The notes: a model not told the origin generated them from the letters alone. A stretch of 64,000 bases of DNA from Vandiemenella viatica (GCA_031002005.1 JARYHS010008074.1:174554494-174618493); one strand, 5' to 3'; positions 1-10,545 are shown, numbered from the stretch's first letter. Numbers and translations are program-made.

Positions 1-593
1 GAAGTAACTGCGATAAAAGTACAGAATAATGAGAGAGAGAGAGAGAGAGAATCCATTTAAACTGATGCAATATGGTTGTACTCTGGCTCCCTTAATATTC
101 AAAGTAAAAGAATTTGAATGTGGTATAAGTGTAGATGGAGAAATAGTCAGTATGCTGCAATTTGATGACTACATAGTGGAAAATATTAAGAAATTACTGA
201 ATGCATTTAAAAATACTGAGAGAATAATCTGGACTAAATATAAACAAATGCAAGACAGAAGTCATCACATGTAGCAGAAATGAATGATAGCAATAACAGC
301 AGATTAAATATAAAAATAGGTACAATCTAACAGGAGCCGTAAGTGATATCTGTAATTTAGGAAATAAAATCAGAAGTGATGGCCAAAGCAAGAATATTAG
401 TACAAAATAACACTATCAAAAAAAGGCCTTCTTGAAAAAAGAAATCTTTTAGATGCAAATATTGATCTAGGGCTCAGAACGAACCTTCTAAAACTATAAG
501 TGTGGAACTCAGCACTTTATGGTAGTGTTTGGTTAAGTTTGGACTTTAGGAAAAATAGAAAAAAGGGAAACTGAATAATTTTATACATGGTAC
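1..593 (+). mobile_element. LINE reverse transcriptase fragment, left part (split by mariner)
   Basis: This is the late reverse-transcriptase and thumb region of a non-LTR retrotransposon, open at the window edge. Broken frames read like LINE RT: a CTLAPLIF block near 75-105 (compare QGCxLAPxLF), a degraded active-site block reading QFDDY near 160-170 where FADD would be expected, and a later block DINLGLRTxLLK-like near 455-500. Stops and frameshifts interrupt it. The same LINE resumes at 1892, directly after the mariner element, where WKSLTHRRY-type residues typical of this LINE type's C-terminus appear. A (GA)n run at 31-50 lies inside. It cannot encode an active enzyme. The clade (R1/RTE/CR1-like) is uncertain. 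Confidence 0.7.
31..50 (+). repeat. (GA)n microsatellite
   Basis: About ten GA units within the LINE at the window start. Confidence 0.9.
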
Positions 594-595
594 TA

Positions 596-1889
596 CGAGG
601 GTGGTCCCAGAAGTACCCGGCCTGACTGAGAGATTGCAGTAGTTGCTTGAAAAATATCCCTTTATTTCAAAGCACATAGTCTATAAAGCACATGTTTCAT
701 GTTTGAAGACGCTACGTTGTTTCGAATTTGTTTGGCAACAATTAATCTTGAATGTTGTGAGTAAATTTGTGAAAATGGGGAAAATTGGTCATCATTATGT
801 GATACAATACTTTCATTTGAAAGGCCTCAGCCCAACCGATATAAAAACTGAGCAAGATTCTACTCTGGGTGAGTCTTCTCCTTCGTTTACAACAGTAAAA
901 TATTGGGTGGCAGAGTTTAAACGAGGCCATACGAGCTGCCAAGACGAACATCGCAGTGGTCGACCAACTGAGGTGACGACTCCAGAAATGGTGAAGAAAA
1001 TCCACAAAACGGTATTGGATGATCGTCGAATGAAAGTGCGCGAGCTAGCAGACATAGTAGGCATTTCAAAAAGTGCGGTACATCGCATATTAACTGAAAA
1101 TTTGGACATGAGAAAGTTATGTGCAAGATGAGTGCCGCATTTGCTCACACTCGAGCAAAAACAGTGTTGTGAAGATGTTTCAATCAAGTGTTTAGCGATG
1201 TTTCACCGCAACAAAGCTGAATTTTTGTGCTGTTTCATAACCATGGATGAAACATGGGTCCATCACTTCACCCCAGAGACAAAAGAAGAATCAAAACAAT
1301 GGACTGAAAAGGGAGAACCCACTCCAAAGAAGGCCAAGACCGTTCCATCTGCAGGCAAGGTCATGGCGTCTGTTTTTTGGGATGCACATGGGATAATTTT
1401 CATTGACTATCTTGAAAAAGGAAAAACAATCAACGGCGATTATTATTCAAAGTTATTGCAACGTTTGAGCGAAGAAATCAAGATAAAACCACCACATTTG
1501 GCTAAGAAGAACGTGTTGTTTCATCACGACAATGCTCCAGCTCACAGATCCGTTATTGCAATGGCCAAAATTAATGAATTAAAGTTTGAATTGCTACCTC
1601 ATGCACCCTACTCGCCAGATTTAGCTCCCTCGGATTACTTCCTGTTCCCGAACTTAAAAAAATGGCTCAGTGGTCTAAGATTTTCGGCCAACGAACAAGT
1701 GATGTCGGCAGTTAATGGCTATTTCGAGGAGCAAGATAGTTCTTTTCATAAAAGTGGTATCGAAGCTATTGAAAATCGCTGGAATAAATGTATAGAGCTG
1801 AAAGGAGACTACGTTGAAAAATAAATACAGTTTTTTCCAAAATTTTTGTTTTTTCATTGCTAGGTCGGGTACTTCTGGGACCACCCTCG
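596..1889 (+). mobile_element. mariner-family DNA transposon, nearly intact
   Basis: A cut-and-paste DNA transposon of about 1.29 kb. The terminal inverted repeats are CGAGGGTGGTCCCAGAAGTA at the left and its reverse complement at the right end, flanked by the expected TA duplications at 594-595 and 1890-1891. It holds a full-length mariner transposase frame broken by one stop. It sits inside a LINE: the sequences at 593 and 1892 belong to the same degraded RT frame, so the mariner is the younger insertion. The length and the complete ends match an autonomous mariner silenced by very few mutations. Confidence 0.95.
775..1824 (+). pseudogene. mariner transposase, one in-frame stop
   Basis: Encodes a mariner (Tc1/mariner superfamily) DDE/D transposase, which cuts and rejoins DNA at the inverted repeats. 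The start at 775 gives a 349-codon frame, matching the usual 345 or so residues. The N-terminal half has the paired helix-turn-helix region, including GISKSAVHRIL. In-frame TGA at 1129-1131 falls exactly where the mariner WVPHLLT signature needs its tryptophan, so TGG to TGA is the likely lesion. The catalytic half is otherwise intact: MDETWVHHF (first Asp), HHDNAPAH (second Asp) and YSPDLAPSDY (third Asp), with 34 residues between the second and third, the mariner DD34D spacing. It ends with a normal C-terminal IELKGDYVEK-type motif. No splice signals were needed to build it. Confidence 0.93.
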
Positions 1890-1891
1890 TA

Positions 1892-2240
1892 GAGAAGGAT
1901 GTTGAAAATTAAGCGAACAGATAAAGTAAAAATTTTTTTTTTTTTTTTAATTATCGGGTAGGAAAGAAGTTTGTGGAAGAGTCTCACTCATAGAAGATAC
2001 TGGGTGGTAAGTCACATTTTAAGTCATGTTGGATTCATTGATATGTTAGTGCAGCAAGTAGTTGAAGTAAAGGACAATGTAGAAATTAAAGAATAGAATA
2101 TATCAAGTAGTTAATGTTGGATGTAGGTTGTAATGGGTGTGCTGAGAAGAAGAGGTTGGCTCAAGATGGGAAGCGACAGAAGATTGTATTAAACCAGTCC
2201 AGAGACTATGATAGGGGAAAAATAAATAATAAATAAAAAA
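1892..2240 (+). mobile_element. LINE C-terminal and 3' tail, right part
   Basis: Continuation of the LINE interrupted by mariner. Broken frames show RRMLKI, KSLTHRRY and an AEKKRLAQD-like stretch, all matching the conserved C-terminus of insect endonuclease-reverse transcriptase LINEs. The end carries an AATAAATAATAAATAAA-type tail at about 2219-2240, consistent with a LINE 3' end. It runs opposite to URB1 and stops about 115 bp beyond the URB1 stop codon, so it may overlap the URB1 3' UTR. Confidence 0.65.
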
Positions 2241-2354
2241 GAATATCAACTATAAAATAAAATAATTTCACAAAGTTTGATAAAATGTTGCAAAAAAATT
2301 TCACAAATTAGTTCTAAACAAAAATCTCTATTAGTGGAAACCGTGGACGAAGCA

Positions 2355-2585
2355 CTAAGTTCTTTCAGGAGATCTTAACCATTTCAGTATAGTATTTTTG
2401 AGTAAAATCCTTGCTCTTTCTCTATTCACCAATGTCTTGCCATCTCCTTCTTCGAGAGAAAACTTCCCTTCATGTTGAAGAATCATCTTACAATCGGAGA
2501 TATCACCCAGTATCTTCTCTGCCTTGTTCAGAATGATGTTAATATGTTCTCTTGTTAAAAGACCAACTTTTGTACGCAGCAGTGT
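2355..2585 (-). CDS. URB1: URB1-like, terminal coding exon
   Basis: Last coding exon of the URB1 homologue. It begins after a CTTTCTCTTTCAG acceptor (AG at 2587-2586) in phase 0, following the phase-0 end of the exon at 4050-4304. It encodes 76 residues, starting TLLRTKVGLL and ending LRSPERT, then TAG at 2357-2355. The frame is open throughout and other frames are closed. URB1 is a large HEAT-repeat-like nucleolar scaffold for early 60S pre-ribosome maturation. This last segment is weakly conserved in the family, so its assignment rests on splice phase, position and strand rather than strong similarity. No clear AATAAA is seen just downstream. Confidence 0.75.
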   Translation of the reverse strand, partial: TLLRTKVGLLTREHINIILNKAEKILGDISDCKMILQHEGKFSLEEGDGKTLVNRERARILLKNTILKWLRSPERT

Positions 2586-2854
2586 CTGAAAGAGAAAGAG
2601 GTTGTAATCAGATGCAAAAAAGTAACAAGCTTTTCATTACTCAAAATTCAACCAATAAATTATTTTTCTGACCCCAGTACATCATCTAGAGTCCCCTAAC
2701 CACAATATATATACATTAAGCATAACATGTCCCAGAGGTCCTTCTGTAGTGAACGCAGTTGTTCGCTTGGCTCATAAGTTAAATATTTGTCAATTATGAA
2801 ATGAGGACAGCAAGTAGCATGTTAAGAAACCAGATAGAGGCATCGACCGAGGAT

Positions 2855-3680
2855 TTAGAGCGCTGACAGTAGGGAAAAAGTGCGCAATGGTCGAGCTAAG
2901 GAGGACAGATGACGGCATGCATCGGCCTCATCATTGGCTACCATTTGCCCCTCCACTTTAGGACCGTAGTGGGAGGTGGTGTAAAAACCTCTGCACGGGT
3001 ATCGGAGAGTTGCCTTGTATTGTCTTGTCTTGACAGGTATTGTTTTGTCTTCATCAATCAGTCGCAGCCAGCAACAGTCGGAGCAGAGGGGACGCAGACG
3101 TCGAGCCGCCGTCTGGCGGCCGTGGCCGCGGAGTGGCGCCACACACGAAGAAGACGGCAGCGCATAACAGGTTGGCTCTGCTGTAGGTTATGGTTGGACA
3201 TGAAAAGCCCGTCGTTGAGTCATAGATAGGGAGCTAGGGTCCTCTACAATGTCTAAGCTGGGGATTTCTGGTATGGATAATCGCCCACAGTCGAAAAAGC
3301 TCTTGCTGTCCTCAAAGTAAATGTCACACCCATGCAGTTATAATAATCAACCTATTTTCAGTATTCAGTATATGTCATAGTAGGATGTCTGAAGGCAGCC
3401 CAATAGCACCTTGCGTATTCAGCATAGCACTTGTAAATTTTGTACAGTCGTGATAGTAAATATTGTATATATGACATGTTTATGAAATCATTCACCCTGA
3501 TGATCCTACCACGGATGTCTCCCTCCGATCCCAGATCGACTACTATGATCGATCCTTACCCATTCGCTCATTCCTCTCATCGAATCTGGCCAAGTCTCCG
3601 CTCGGCCTGCTGCCAGGTTCGCCATAGGTCCCCATAGGTTTACCGGTGTCCAGGTGGGGGCACTACACTTCCTCGGCAGG
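2855..3680. other. GC-rich, possibly LTR-derived segment in URB1 intron
   Basis: This stretch is unlike the AT-rich intron around it: 3060-3140 is GC-rich with many CpG, and the far end (reverse strand from about 3668) starts TGTAGTGCCCCCACCTGG, which resembles the beginning of gypsy-type LTRs. I see no matching second LTR, no pol motifs and no clean TG...CA pair, so a solo or truncated LTR is only a suggestion. A 106-codon plus-strand frame and a 95-codon minus-strand frame cross it, with no recognisable domain. Confidence 0.25.
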
Positions 3681-4049
3681 GATCAACGGAACAAAAGAAG
3701 TAAATATGGTATTGTATGATATAGAAATTCTGCATTTATAGTAAGAGAAATAAGATTATACCAAAGCAATGAAACTTGTAGATCTGTACCATTAAATATG
3801 ACAATATCTGTTAACTGTCCTAATTTCGACAGTGGCAAAGCAAAATTCTCATTTTCTCTCAATGGAATGTTACTGATGGGTGTATGAATTGAGTTTTTCA
3901 AAATGTAGCAAAAGTCTTTGACTATCAATGTTTGCTTTTATCACAGCTATCATAAACCAGAAAACCAATCCCAAGACCTCTGAAGAAAATTAGATCTATA
4001 CTTATCTATACTTTTACATAAGCACTTAAAGAATAGTAGGATAACAAAC

Positions 4050-4304
4050 CTCCAAAAAAGTGCACAAATCTGAGGGATCTTCTGATAAATGAGGCAAAAA
4101 AGTAGCAAGCAAATAAGGCAATGATGCTAGTGTAGCAGGGAGAGCAGCAGATGCCCTAAGTAGAACTCTCATAAGGAGTACATCATCATTTTGCAGCTTG
4201 TCTACAGCTGCCATGAGCCATGCTACGGTACTATATCCCACCACTAACAGTCTTGCTGCATCCTGCACTTTCAGAGCAGACTCCATTATTGATGCAATCA
4301 GGAC
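4050..4304 (-). CDS. URB1: URB1-like, penultimate coding exon
   Basis: Encodes 85 residues in phase 0 at both ends. The acceptor is TTTTTCAG (AG at 4306-4305) and the donor is GAG|GTTTGT at 4049. The peptide runs VLIASIMESALKVQDAARLL and contains GYSTVAWLMAAVDKLQ, then a leucine-rich helical stretch. This matches the late C-terminal helical repeats of URB1, where a conserved block ends in a TW/AWxxxxxxK helix. Six exon junctions upstream agree in phase. The product would act in the nucleolus on 27S pre-rRNA particles; that role is known for the family and not visible in this exon. Confidence 0.82.
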
Positions 4305-4786
4305 CTGAAAAATCATTCACATGAATGACAAAGCAATGTATTAAAACTTTTAAATTAATGGACTGAGCAACTTCTCAAAGTGACTTGTTTAATATATATA
4401 TTTGTAAACAAATGAAACATTCTCAACCTCTAGGTTTAAATGAAGCAAAAGGTTCTTAACATCTAACAGAAATCCCAGCAAGAAACAACAAAAAATATAA
4501 CTTGACACTTTTATGATTTGCAGTCTTGTACACAGATTTTTTTTTTTTTTTGTTCTTCTTTATAATATTTTTGAAATGTAACGTAACATTATAAAAAAGT
4601 TTGGATGTTTCTACTACAAACAAGTTTGGAATTTAAATATTGTGCAACTGATAATTTTGTCACAATTTCTTAAAGCAACCTATGTATTAAACATAATTGC
4701 ATAAGTAACCAACATGTAATACAGTCAAAGAAAAGTACAATAGTGTCTATCCATCAAAGGTAAGAATAATTATGAGATTTTTAATG

Positions 4787-4799
4787 GGGGGGGGGGGGG
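4787..4799 (+). repeat. poly(G) run
   Basis: An uninterrupted run of about a dozen G in intron sequence just left of the gypsy LTR. Length is prone to sequencing and replication slippage. Confidence 0.8.
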
Positions 4800-4831
4800 A
4801 CGGAATCAAACTGTAATCTTTTATGTATCTA

Positions 4832-5014
4832 TATTTATGGCTTGTATAAACCAGTGAGTGAAAAATTGCTGACGATTGCGTGAGAGACTCTTTGGTGGTA
4901 TTAAGATCTCTTGAGTTGATTTTGTTGTGTTGTTTGTTTTGTATGTGTTTAAAAGTTGTAATTTAGTAAGGAATGAAGCATTAAACAACTAAAGAACAGT
5001 AAAAACACATAACA
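4832..5014 (+). repeat. gypsy left LTR
   Basis: Pairs with 6479-6660: shared blocks include GCTTGTATAAAC/GACTTGTATAAAC, GTGAGAGACTCTTTGG, GTTGTGTTGTT, AAAGTTGTAATTTAGTAA and AACACATAACA/AATACATAACA. The first two bases appear mutated from TG. Confidence 0.85.
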
Positions 5015-5629
5015 TTGGTGTCAGAAGTGGGAAACTACTAAAGATTTTCCAGGAATTAGTTGGAGGCGTAATTATCGGTCTAAATGACAATGAAGCTTTT
5101 ATGGCAACTACACAATGAAAAAGTGAAGACTGTTCTTGCAAATTGAGTGCTATTGGTTGCTGGAGAAGTAAATCAGAAAATATAGCTTAGTTGGATGCCA
5201 CAATAAAAGGGGAGGGAGAAGATCCAGAATCATTCAACTTCACTGAGTATTTAAGAGGGGTAGTGGGTACTAATGAAACTGACAAACCAAGTCTTAAGCA
5301 AGTAATGCGGTTCCTCATCAATATCAAGTCTTACATGCAAGAACTGAAATCTAGTATTGAAGACTAATAACCGAAACGGGACTGGAATAAAGACAGTTGC
5401 AAGAAAATATAACAGATACAATATCAGAGCTACAAGAAGAATGGAGCAAGCATCTGCTTTGCTTGATGAATTTGTTTCAAAAAAATTCAGTCTAGGAAAA
5501 GGGTGAAGTGATACCACAGAGGAGTTAGATGTTTTGAAGCAACCAATGGAGTAGCGAACATTGGATGATGGTACGATTGTCGGCCAGTGTATTGTTAAAA
5601 TAAAACCAGCAATTTATGATGGTGAAATA

Positions 5630-6193
5630 GAAGAGTAAAAATATGAGAAGCAGTTTGAGACAGCAGGAAAGTACAATGGTTGGCCAGACATGGAAAAGAC
5701 AACTGCGCTGATTTTGAGCCTGGGAGTGAAGACTGTTGGTATTTTCAATCTATCCCAGAGGAAAAAGAGGACGATTACACTGGTTTTGCACAACCACTTT
5801 GGGAAGGACCTTATGGAGATGGTCAACTTGGGTGATATGAAGAGTTGCATTCAACGAACTGAAGAATCTTTCCAGAAACTCAAGACAAATACTCAACAGC
5901 TAACCACAGGCTGCTGTTCTGGATGTGATCAAAAAACACAAAGCAAGTTGATCTATGATAGCTTCTCTGCTGTGATAAGGGACTCTGATGTTAAACTGAC
6001 TGTTCTAACATGTAACAAGACCGACCTGAAGGAACTTCTTGCACATGTGTCGATAGTGGATGTGGCCAAGAGGATGGTGAAACCAGAACATCGAATACCT
6101 AAAGTGGTTACAGAGCAATATTCAGGTGAACATAATCATGAAAGGTTCATGTGCATGAACTGCTTCAAGACAAATCAAACCATGATGTGTTGA
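5630..6193 (+). pseudogene. gypsy gag remnant
   Basis: An open frame from 5690 gives 167 residues; similarity begins earlier, around 5636 (YEKQFE, GWPDMEKTTALILSL). These are typical of the gypsy Gag capsid region, where an aromatic-rich W-x-x-x-x-KTTALILSLRG block opens the domain. A frameshift seems to separate the first helix block from later ones (IRDSDVKLTVL, DLKELLAHVSIVDVAKRM). A zinc-knuckle-like cysteine/histidine stretch (HERFMCMNCF) is present near the end but is incomplete. Gag would package element RNA; this copy lacks the rest of gag-pol. Confidence 0.7.
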
Positions 6194-6202
6194 ACTGGTG
6201 GA

Positions 6203-6400
6203 GTGGAAAGACATACACAGCGATTCTGCAAGAATAAAGATTCGGGAGAATTTGCTGAAGCTGATAAAGTCTGGCTGTACAACCAACGGAGAAGGAAAGG
6301 GGTGTCCCCAAACCTTGCTGCAAAATGGGAAGGATCATACCCCGTTGTGAAGAGGATTCATGACATAGTGTACATAATGAAGAAGTTACCACCTGGTTGA
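6203..6400 (+). pseudogene. gypsy pol C-terminal remnant
   Basis: A 65-codon frame in which residues from about 6240 match the far C-terminus of gypsy integrase: EADKVWLYNQRRRKGVSPNL, then WEGSYPVVKRIHDIVY. In complete elements this segment follows the integrase core; here it directly follows gag, showing a large internal deletion. Truncated and non-functional. Confidence 0.75.
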
Positions 6401-6478
6401 GGAAGGTTGATCACACTGACTGGCTGACAAAGTTTCAGGCCGTATTATCTGGGACAGATAGATCTAAGAGGGAGGTAA

Positions 6479-6660
6479 TGTTATGACTTGTATAAACTGT
6501 AATGTGGATATCACTGATGAATTTGTGAGAGACTCTTTGGCGATATTAAGATATGTGGAGTTAGTTTTGTTGTGTTGTTGATATTGTACGTATTTGAAAG
6601 TTGTAATTTAGTAAAAAAATTAAGCATTAAACAGTTAATGAATGTTAAAAATACATAACA
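6479..6660 (+). repeat. gypsy right LTR
   Basis: Starts TGTTATGACTTG after a purine-rich tract and ends ATACATAACA, so the canonical TG...CA ends are present. Its last base is 13 bp from the intron side of the URB1 splice donor at 6673-6672. Confidence 0.88.
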
Positions 6661-6673
6661 ATACATGTATCAC

Positions 6674-6812
6674 CTTAGTTTCAATATCAGCAAGAGATGA
6701 GAAATAGAAGTCCATAAGAAGTTTAAACAACACACATTTGAAACACAATGCAATATCTTGTTCACATCTTAAACCATCTCTTATGATTTCCAGTATCCAA
6801 TGACGATGGACT
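6674..6812 (-). CDS. URB1: URB1-like coding exon with HRHWIL motif
   Basis: 139 nt: one base finishing a Gln codon, then 46 codons, ending in phase 0. The acceptor is TTTTATTTCAG (AG at 6814-6813) and the donor is AAG|GTGATA at 6673. It encodes QVHRHWILEIIRDGLR at its start, a conserved URB1 C-terminal signature of the form W-x-L-x-x-L/I-R-D-G-x-R, followed by CFKCVLFKLLMDFYFSSLAD, which matches the family's next helix (phenylalanine-rich, ending near SSLxD). A gypsy LTR starts 13 nt into the downstream intron. Disruption of splicing is possible but the donor itself is intact. Confidence 0.88.
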
Positions 6813-7779
6813 CTGAAATAAAATATACCATTATTTAACTAACTCACCTTGAATTAACAAAACTGACATTACATTTGGCATAAATAATCATGAGGTACAT
6901 ACTATAGTCCAGAATAGGAAGAATCAACTGATTTATTTATGATCGATAAATGTAAACTAAAACTGGCCCAAGATTAAAATAAGTTGATAAAACAGTTCTT
7001 CACCAGACAAAAAATAACTGCCCTTAATGTTTGGTTCTTATAGTGCAATAATTACATGTTTCCTATCCACATTGGAATACATTTGTTGATCTAGTATATT
7101 TTTGAACAACAATGAAGTAATAATAACAAGGAGCAAATGGGGAAAACAGATTATACTACAAAGTATATACCTAGAAAAACTAGTGTAGCCACCTGACTAA
7201 TTTTTCATGAATTCATGTGTGGTAGCTCACGTAAATCTAACAATATGTTTCAGCTCCTACAATCTTGAATAAGGACTATGTATAAAACATTGTATTGTAT
7301 TTTTTTCTCTTCCTTGCCAATACAGCTAGCCTTCCTTCCACTTTGCCAAATGATGAGCCTACTTTATTTTTCCTTTCCATACAAGTTATATCTTTCTATG
7401 AGAAACATGGAAAACTAACAAAAGAATGTTAAAAAAAATATAGTATTATCATTAAATGATGAAGGAAGGAGAATTGGGCAGTTGTAAACAAAGTGAAAAA
7501 CATTTCCATAACATGGATTATAGTCGGGCTTAATTATTTTAAGTTTAGCTCAGAAGAGGAATAAAAATCTACTGCATTAAAGAACTTTATGATCATGTTA
7601 TGGAAAGTGAAATTAGTTTTTCAGTGTATATGAACATATGGCAACATGTTAACCACTAAATAAAATCTAATTTTTGACAGCAAACAAAATAAACATTTTA
7701 GATAATAAGAGGAAAACATTGTATAATACCATTAAAATTGAAACTGATGTAATCTTATATATATATATATATTGAACAT
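6813..7779. other. intron, nothing recognised
   Basis: AT-rich sequence between the exon at 6674-6812 and a Penelope-type terminus. No coding similarity, inverted repeats or tandem structure stood out. Confidence 0.5.
7752..7772 (+). repeat. (TA)n microsatellite
   Basis: Short run of alternating TA at the border of the Penelope-type fragment. Confidence 0.7.
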
Positions 7780-7990
7780 TGGATAGGATAAAAAACCACC
7801 GCTTACCAAAGAAGGGGATTCCAGCGGCGTTGGTACACGAAAAAAACACGAACACACAAAGAATAAAATTTTCGAGCTTGGCTCTTCCTCAGTAGAAGTG
7901 AGATGGCTGCACGCAAGCGCTGCTTCGAAATGTGTTAGAAATATATTAAGAAAGTAATCAAATTTTTCATTAATGCCCTGTGCAGTGTAC
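7780..7990 (-). mobile_element. Penelope-like terminal fragment with hammerhead-like core
   Basis: Read on the minus strand, this carries CTGAGGA (7892-7886), a 4-bp hairpin GAGC-CAA-GCTC, then GAAA (7873-7870). That order fits the conserved core of type I hammerhead ribozymes (CUGANGA, stem II, GAAA), which are a known feature of Penelope-like element termini. No RT or GIY-YIG coding region is attached, so it is a solo terminus. Stem I and the cleavage triplet could not be placed with confidence. Confidence 0.45.
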
Positions 7991-8398
7991 ACTTCTGACC
8001 AGTGTTCATTAAGTTCAGACATGATCCCCTAAGTGATAATAACATCCGTAGAGGTTATCATCAGTTTCAAATTACCATCTGCCTTTGCAAAAGGTAGAGT
8101 ACAGGACGATCAAGGGTTAGTGAAGAGTGTGTTGAGCGAGTGGAGAGTCTTTCACATGTAGGCTGAAGAAATCAGTTCAGAAGATTAGTCATGAATTAGC
8201 AATAGGCAATACAAAGCTTAACTTTTGAATTCTTTATAAATACACGAACTACTCTCTCTCTCAGATTATATGTTACTATTAATAAAGCAAATATTCACTT
8301 ATGCCTATTGCATATTCCGATAAGCTATGGCAGAAGAAGTGATGAATATCATTCACTATATTGTAATACACAATTATACACCTAAGAAGAATACTTAC

Positions 8399-8677
8399 TG
8401 GTGGTCCATGCTGGTACTGTGGAAAAGTGTGAGGAACTCTGGTACTGTCGCCAAATTCATGCTTGGTTTAGCCATAATGAAGTTATGCAAAGGTAAGTAT
8501 AAGGAATTTAATGGCTGTGTAAGCAGAAGAGAGGATCTGGCAAGGAATGTTGATACAATACAAGATATTTGGGGAGCAATTCCTGAACTCTCATCTCCAT
8601 CAGATGTCCTGAGGTCTGCTGCACCATTACGTACAGCATCTAAAAGCTGCAACCATAAGTGGCGATCTTTGCCTATC
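8399..8677 (-). CDS. URB1: URB1-like coding exon with LLDAVRNG motif
   Basis: 279 nt: one base completing an Arg codon, 92 codons, and two bases of a Gln codon. The acceptor is GTGTTGCAG (AG at 8679-8678) and the donor is CA|GTAAGT at 8398. The peptide contains LWLQLLDAVRNG, which corresponds to the conserved LxLLDxVRNG block of URB1, then PQISCIVSTFLARSSLLLTQ and VPEFLTLFHS, matching the family pattern xVPxFxxLF before the WIL block of the next exon. Phases fit both neighbours. This is one of the clearest matches in the chain. Confidence 0.9.
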
Positions 8678-9559
8678 CTGCAACACAAGAAAGCAATGAA
8701 ACTTAAATTCATTCTGGGTTAAGCTATATGACTTGAAGAAGTAGAGACTGCTCAAATTGTTTTGAAGAACAACAACATTTTTACTTAATTTAGTACTGTT
8801 TTAAAGTTTCTGATATCTAGGCTGATTATATTAAGTGTGGTAGGGCGGTGACTGCATTATAGACTATAACACCACTCAATCTGAATGTAATCTTAAAAAA
8901 TTCTGTGAAATGTATTTTTCTCCTAGTAAACAAACTTAATCACAACTTGCAGTGCAACCTTGCTATAGCTCACACGGCAGGTAGATAATATGGGTGTGGT
9001 GGGTAGAAGCACTAACGCAGGAAATTCTGGGTGGGTAATTTATCCATCTGGAATTTAAGACCACCTGCGTGTGTGACATACATAGAGAAAGAACTGAGAG
9101 AAAGAGAACAACATTTTAACCATATGAATTTTGCTTATGTATTTGTTTCCATGATTATTACTATTAATATATTATTTCTTTTTAGGGAAGATAACCAAAT
9201 AACATTTTACAGGGACCTTTCTTTGTCTGACAACCCACATGGGCCTAACACGATCTGCTGGCCCTTCTCCTGAAAGTCAAAAACTTTCAATACTGCTCTA
9301 AAATCCATGAAACATTAATCTAACAGAAAGGGGAGGGGGGGTTATCATCAACTGAGATAAACTGAATAAGTCTTGGCTGCATGATCATATGTCAGCAGTT
9401 TGCTCTGTTGTGGCACTGTATATAAAAGAATTGTTAATTTTAAGTGGCTTGGTACACTGAATAACATACTGAAAACAGAAGATGCCACTCCAACAGTATA
9501 GCTCAAAAGTAATTAACGAATTGCTGCGCAAGAAGAACACCTGGAGTATCATTACATTT
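8678..9559. other. intron, nothing recognised
   Basis: Small plus-strand frames occur (for example 9031-9273) but show no domain or composition suggesting a gene. A G-rich AGGGGAGGGGGGG run lies near 9327-9340. Confidence 0.4.
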
Positions 9560-10545
9560 TCTAATTTCTTATAGGTCGTCAGCAAGATCAAGTGGCTTTT
9601 CAGATGGAGTTTTGTAAATACTTTTCAAAAATGATATAAAAAGATTACTGATCTCATTGCCATTATTTGCAGGCCATGGTTGATGGAATATCAACATTAC
9701 TATGACATTTATTCTTTATAAAGCTCCAGAATTTGCTTGTGTCACTTCTAAACAATCATATCCACCTCAAAATCCATGAAAAATTAAATGTTTTCGTGAA
9801 TCCTGTTTAAATGTTGGAAAAAGGTATGGAGGAACAAAGGTGTCATACAAATATCTTAATCGTAATTAAACTATCCTGGGTGGCATTTTAGATGACTTCA
9901 GTCTCAAATGTCTCTTTTGGAGACAGTGGACGCTTCATCACTGCTCCCTCCATCTCTTGGTACAAATCATTTCTATAGTCTTTAGGCAAAATTCAGTTGC
10001 AGACACCCATTTCTGTAGCAGGATGAAATTTCACCCTCATCATAAATGAATGATTTTATCAAATGACATGTTTGTGAATAGTACTGTAATGTCAGAGCTC
10101 ATCAGCATGTCATTTTATCTTGATGGTTTTTGTTATGGAAGAATTTCTATTAGTAGAACCAAATTTCTTAAATTCTTTAGCTTATCTGTCAGGTATCTAG
10201 CCAGTGTATAAGAATTTACAATTGTACCATCAGCTGAATGGACATTAACTCTTCATGTTGCAATACAGACATGTCAATGGTCTTCCCAGTGGTTCATTGG
10301 TTATTTTTTTTAACAACACATCTGAATTTGACAATTCATGTTAGAACAAATTGCTTCAGACATTTGGCTAGAGGCCCAGAAATCTACTTCTTCTTCACCC
10401 ACATTTCCCAACATTAGAAGTCAACTTCCTTTTATGAGTTTTTACTCATCATTGGCATGGTCAATTAGAGCATCTGGTTTTACAGTCAGAAGTCCTTGCT
10501 GACGCCAAGCATTTTATACCTACTGCAAAGTCATAATATGTGCTA
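9560..10545 (-). mobile_element. Penelope-like reverse transcriptase relic
   Basis: Heavily decayed RT of a Penelope-like element on the minus strand. With stops and frameshifts, recognisable blocks occur in the right order: SYTLARYLTDKL (about 10205-10170), VLFTNMSFDKIIHL (about 10085-10045), and NRIHENI with FFMDFEVD (about 9810-9750), compare HLNSIHxNIxFTME in Penelope RTs. The YVDD region is not legible. A palindromic Penelope-type terminus lies upstream at 10923-11055 in the same orientation. Non-functional. Confidence 0.55.

Larger units (their letters stand above)
4832..6660 (+). mobile_element. gypsy-type LTR retrotransposon, internally deleted
   Basis: LTRs of about 182 bp flank a 1.46-kb interior. 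The left LTR ends ACATAACA at 5014 and is followed by TGGTGTCAGAAGTGGG, a primer-binding-site-like sequence of the kind found in gypsy elements. A purine-rich tract AAGAGGGAGGTAA precedes the right LTR at 6479. The interior keeps a gag-like segment (about 5630-6190) and then jumps to the extreme end of pol (about 6235-6400, KVWLYNxRRRKGVSPNL and WEGSYPVVKRI), so protease, RT, RNase H and most of integrase are missing. This makes it non-autonomous. Target duplication is unclear (possible ATCTA/ATACA). It lies in a URB1 intron in the opposite orientation, 13 bp from a splice donor. Confidence 0.85.
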
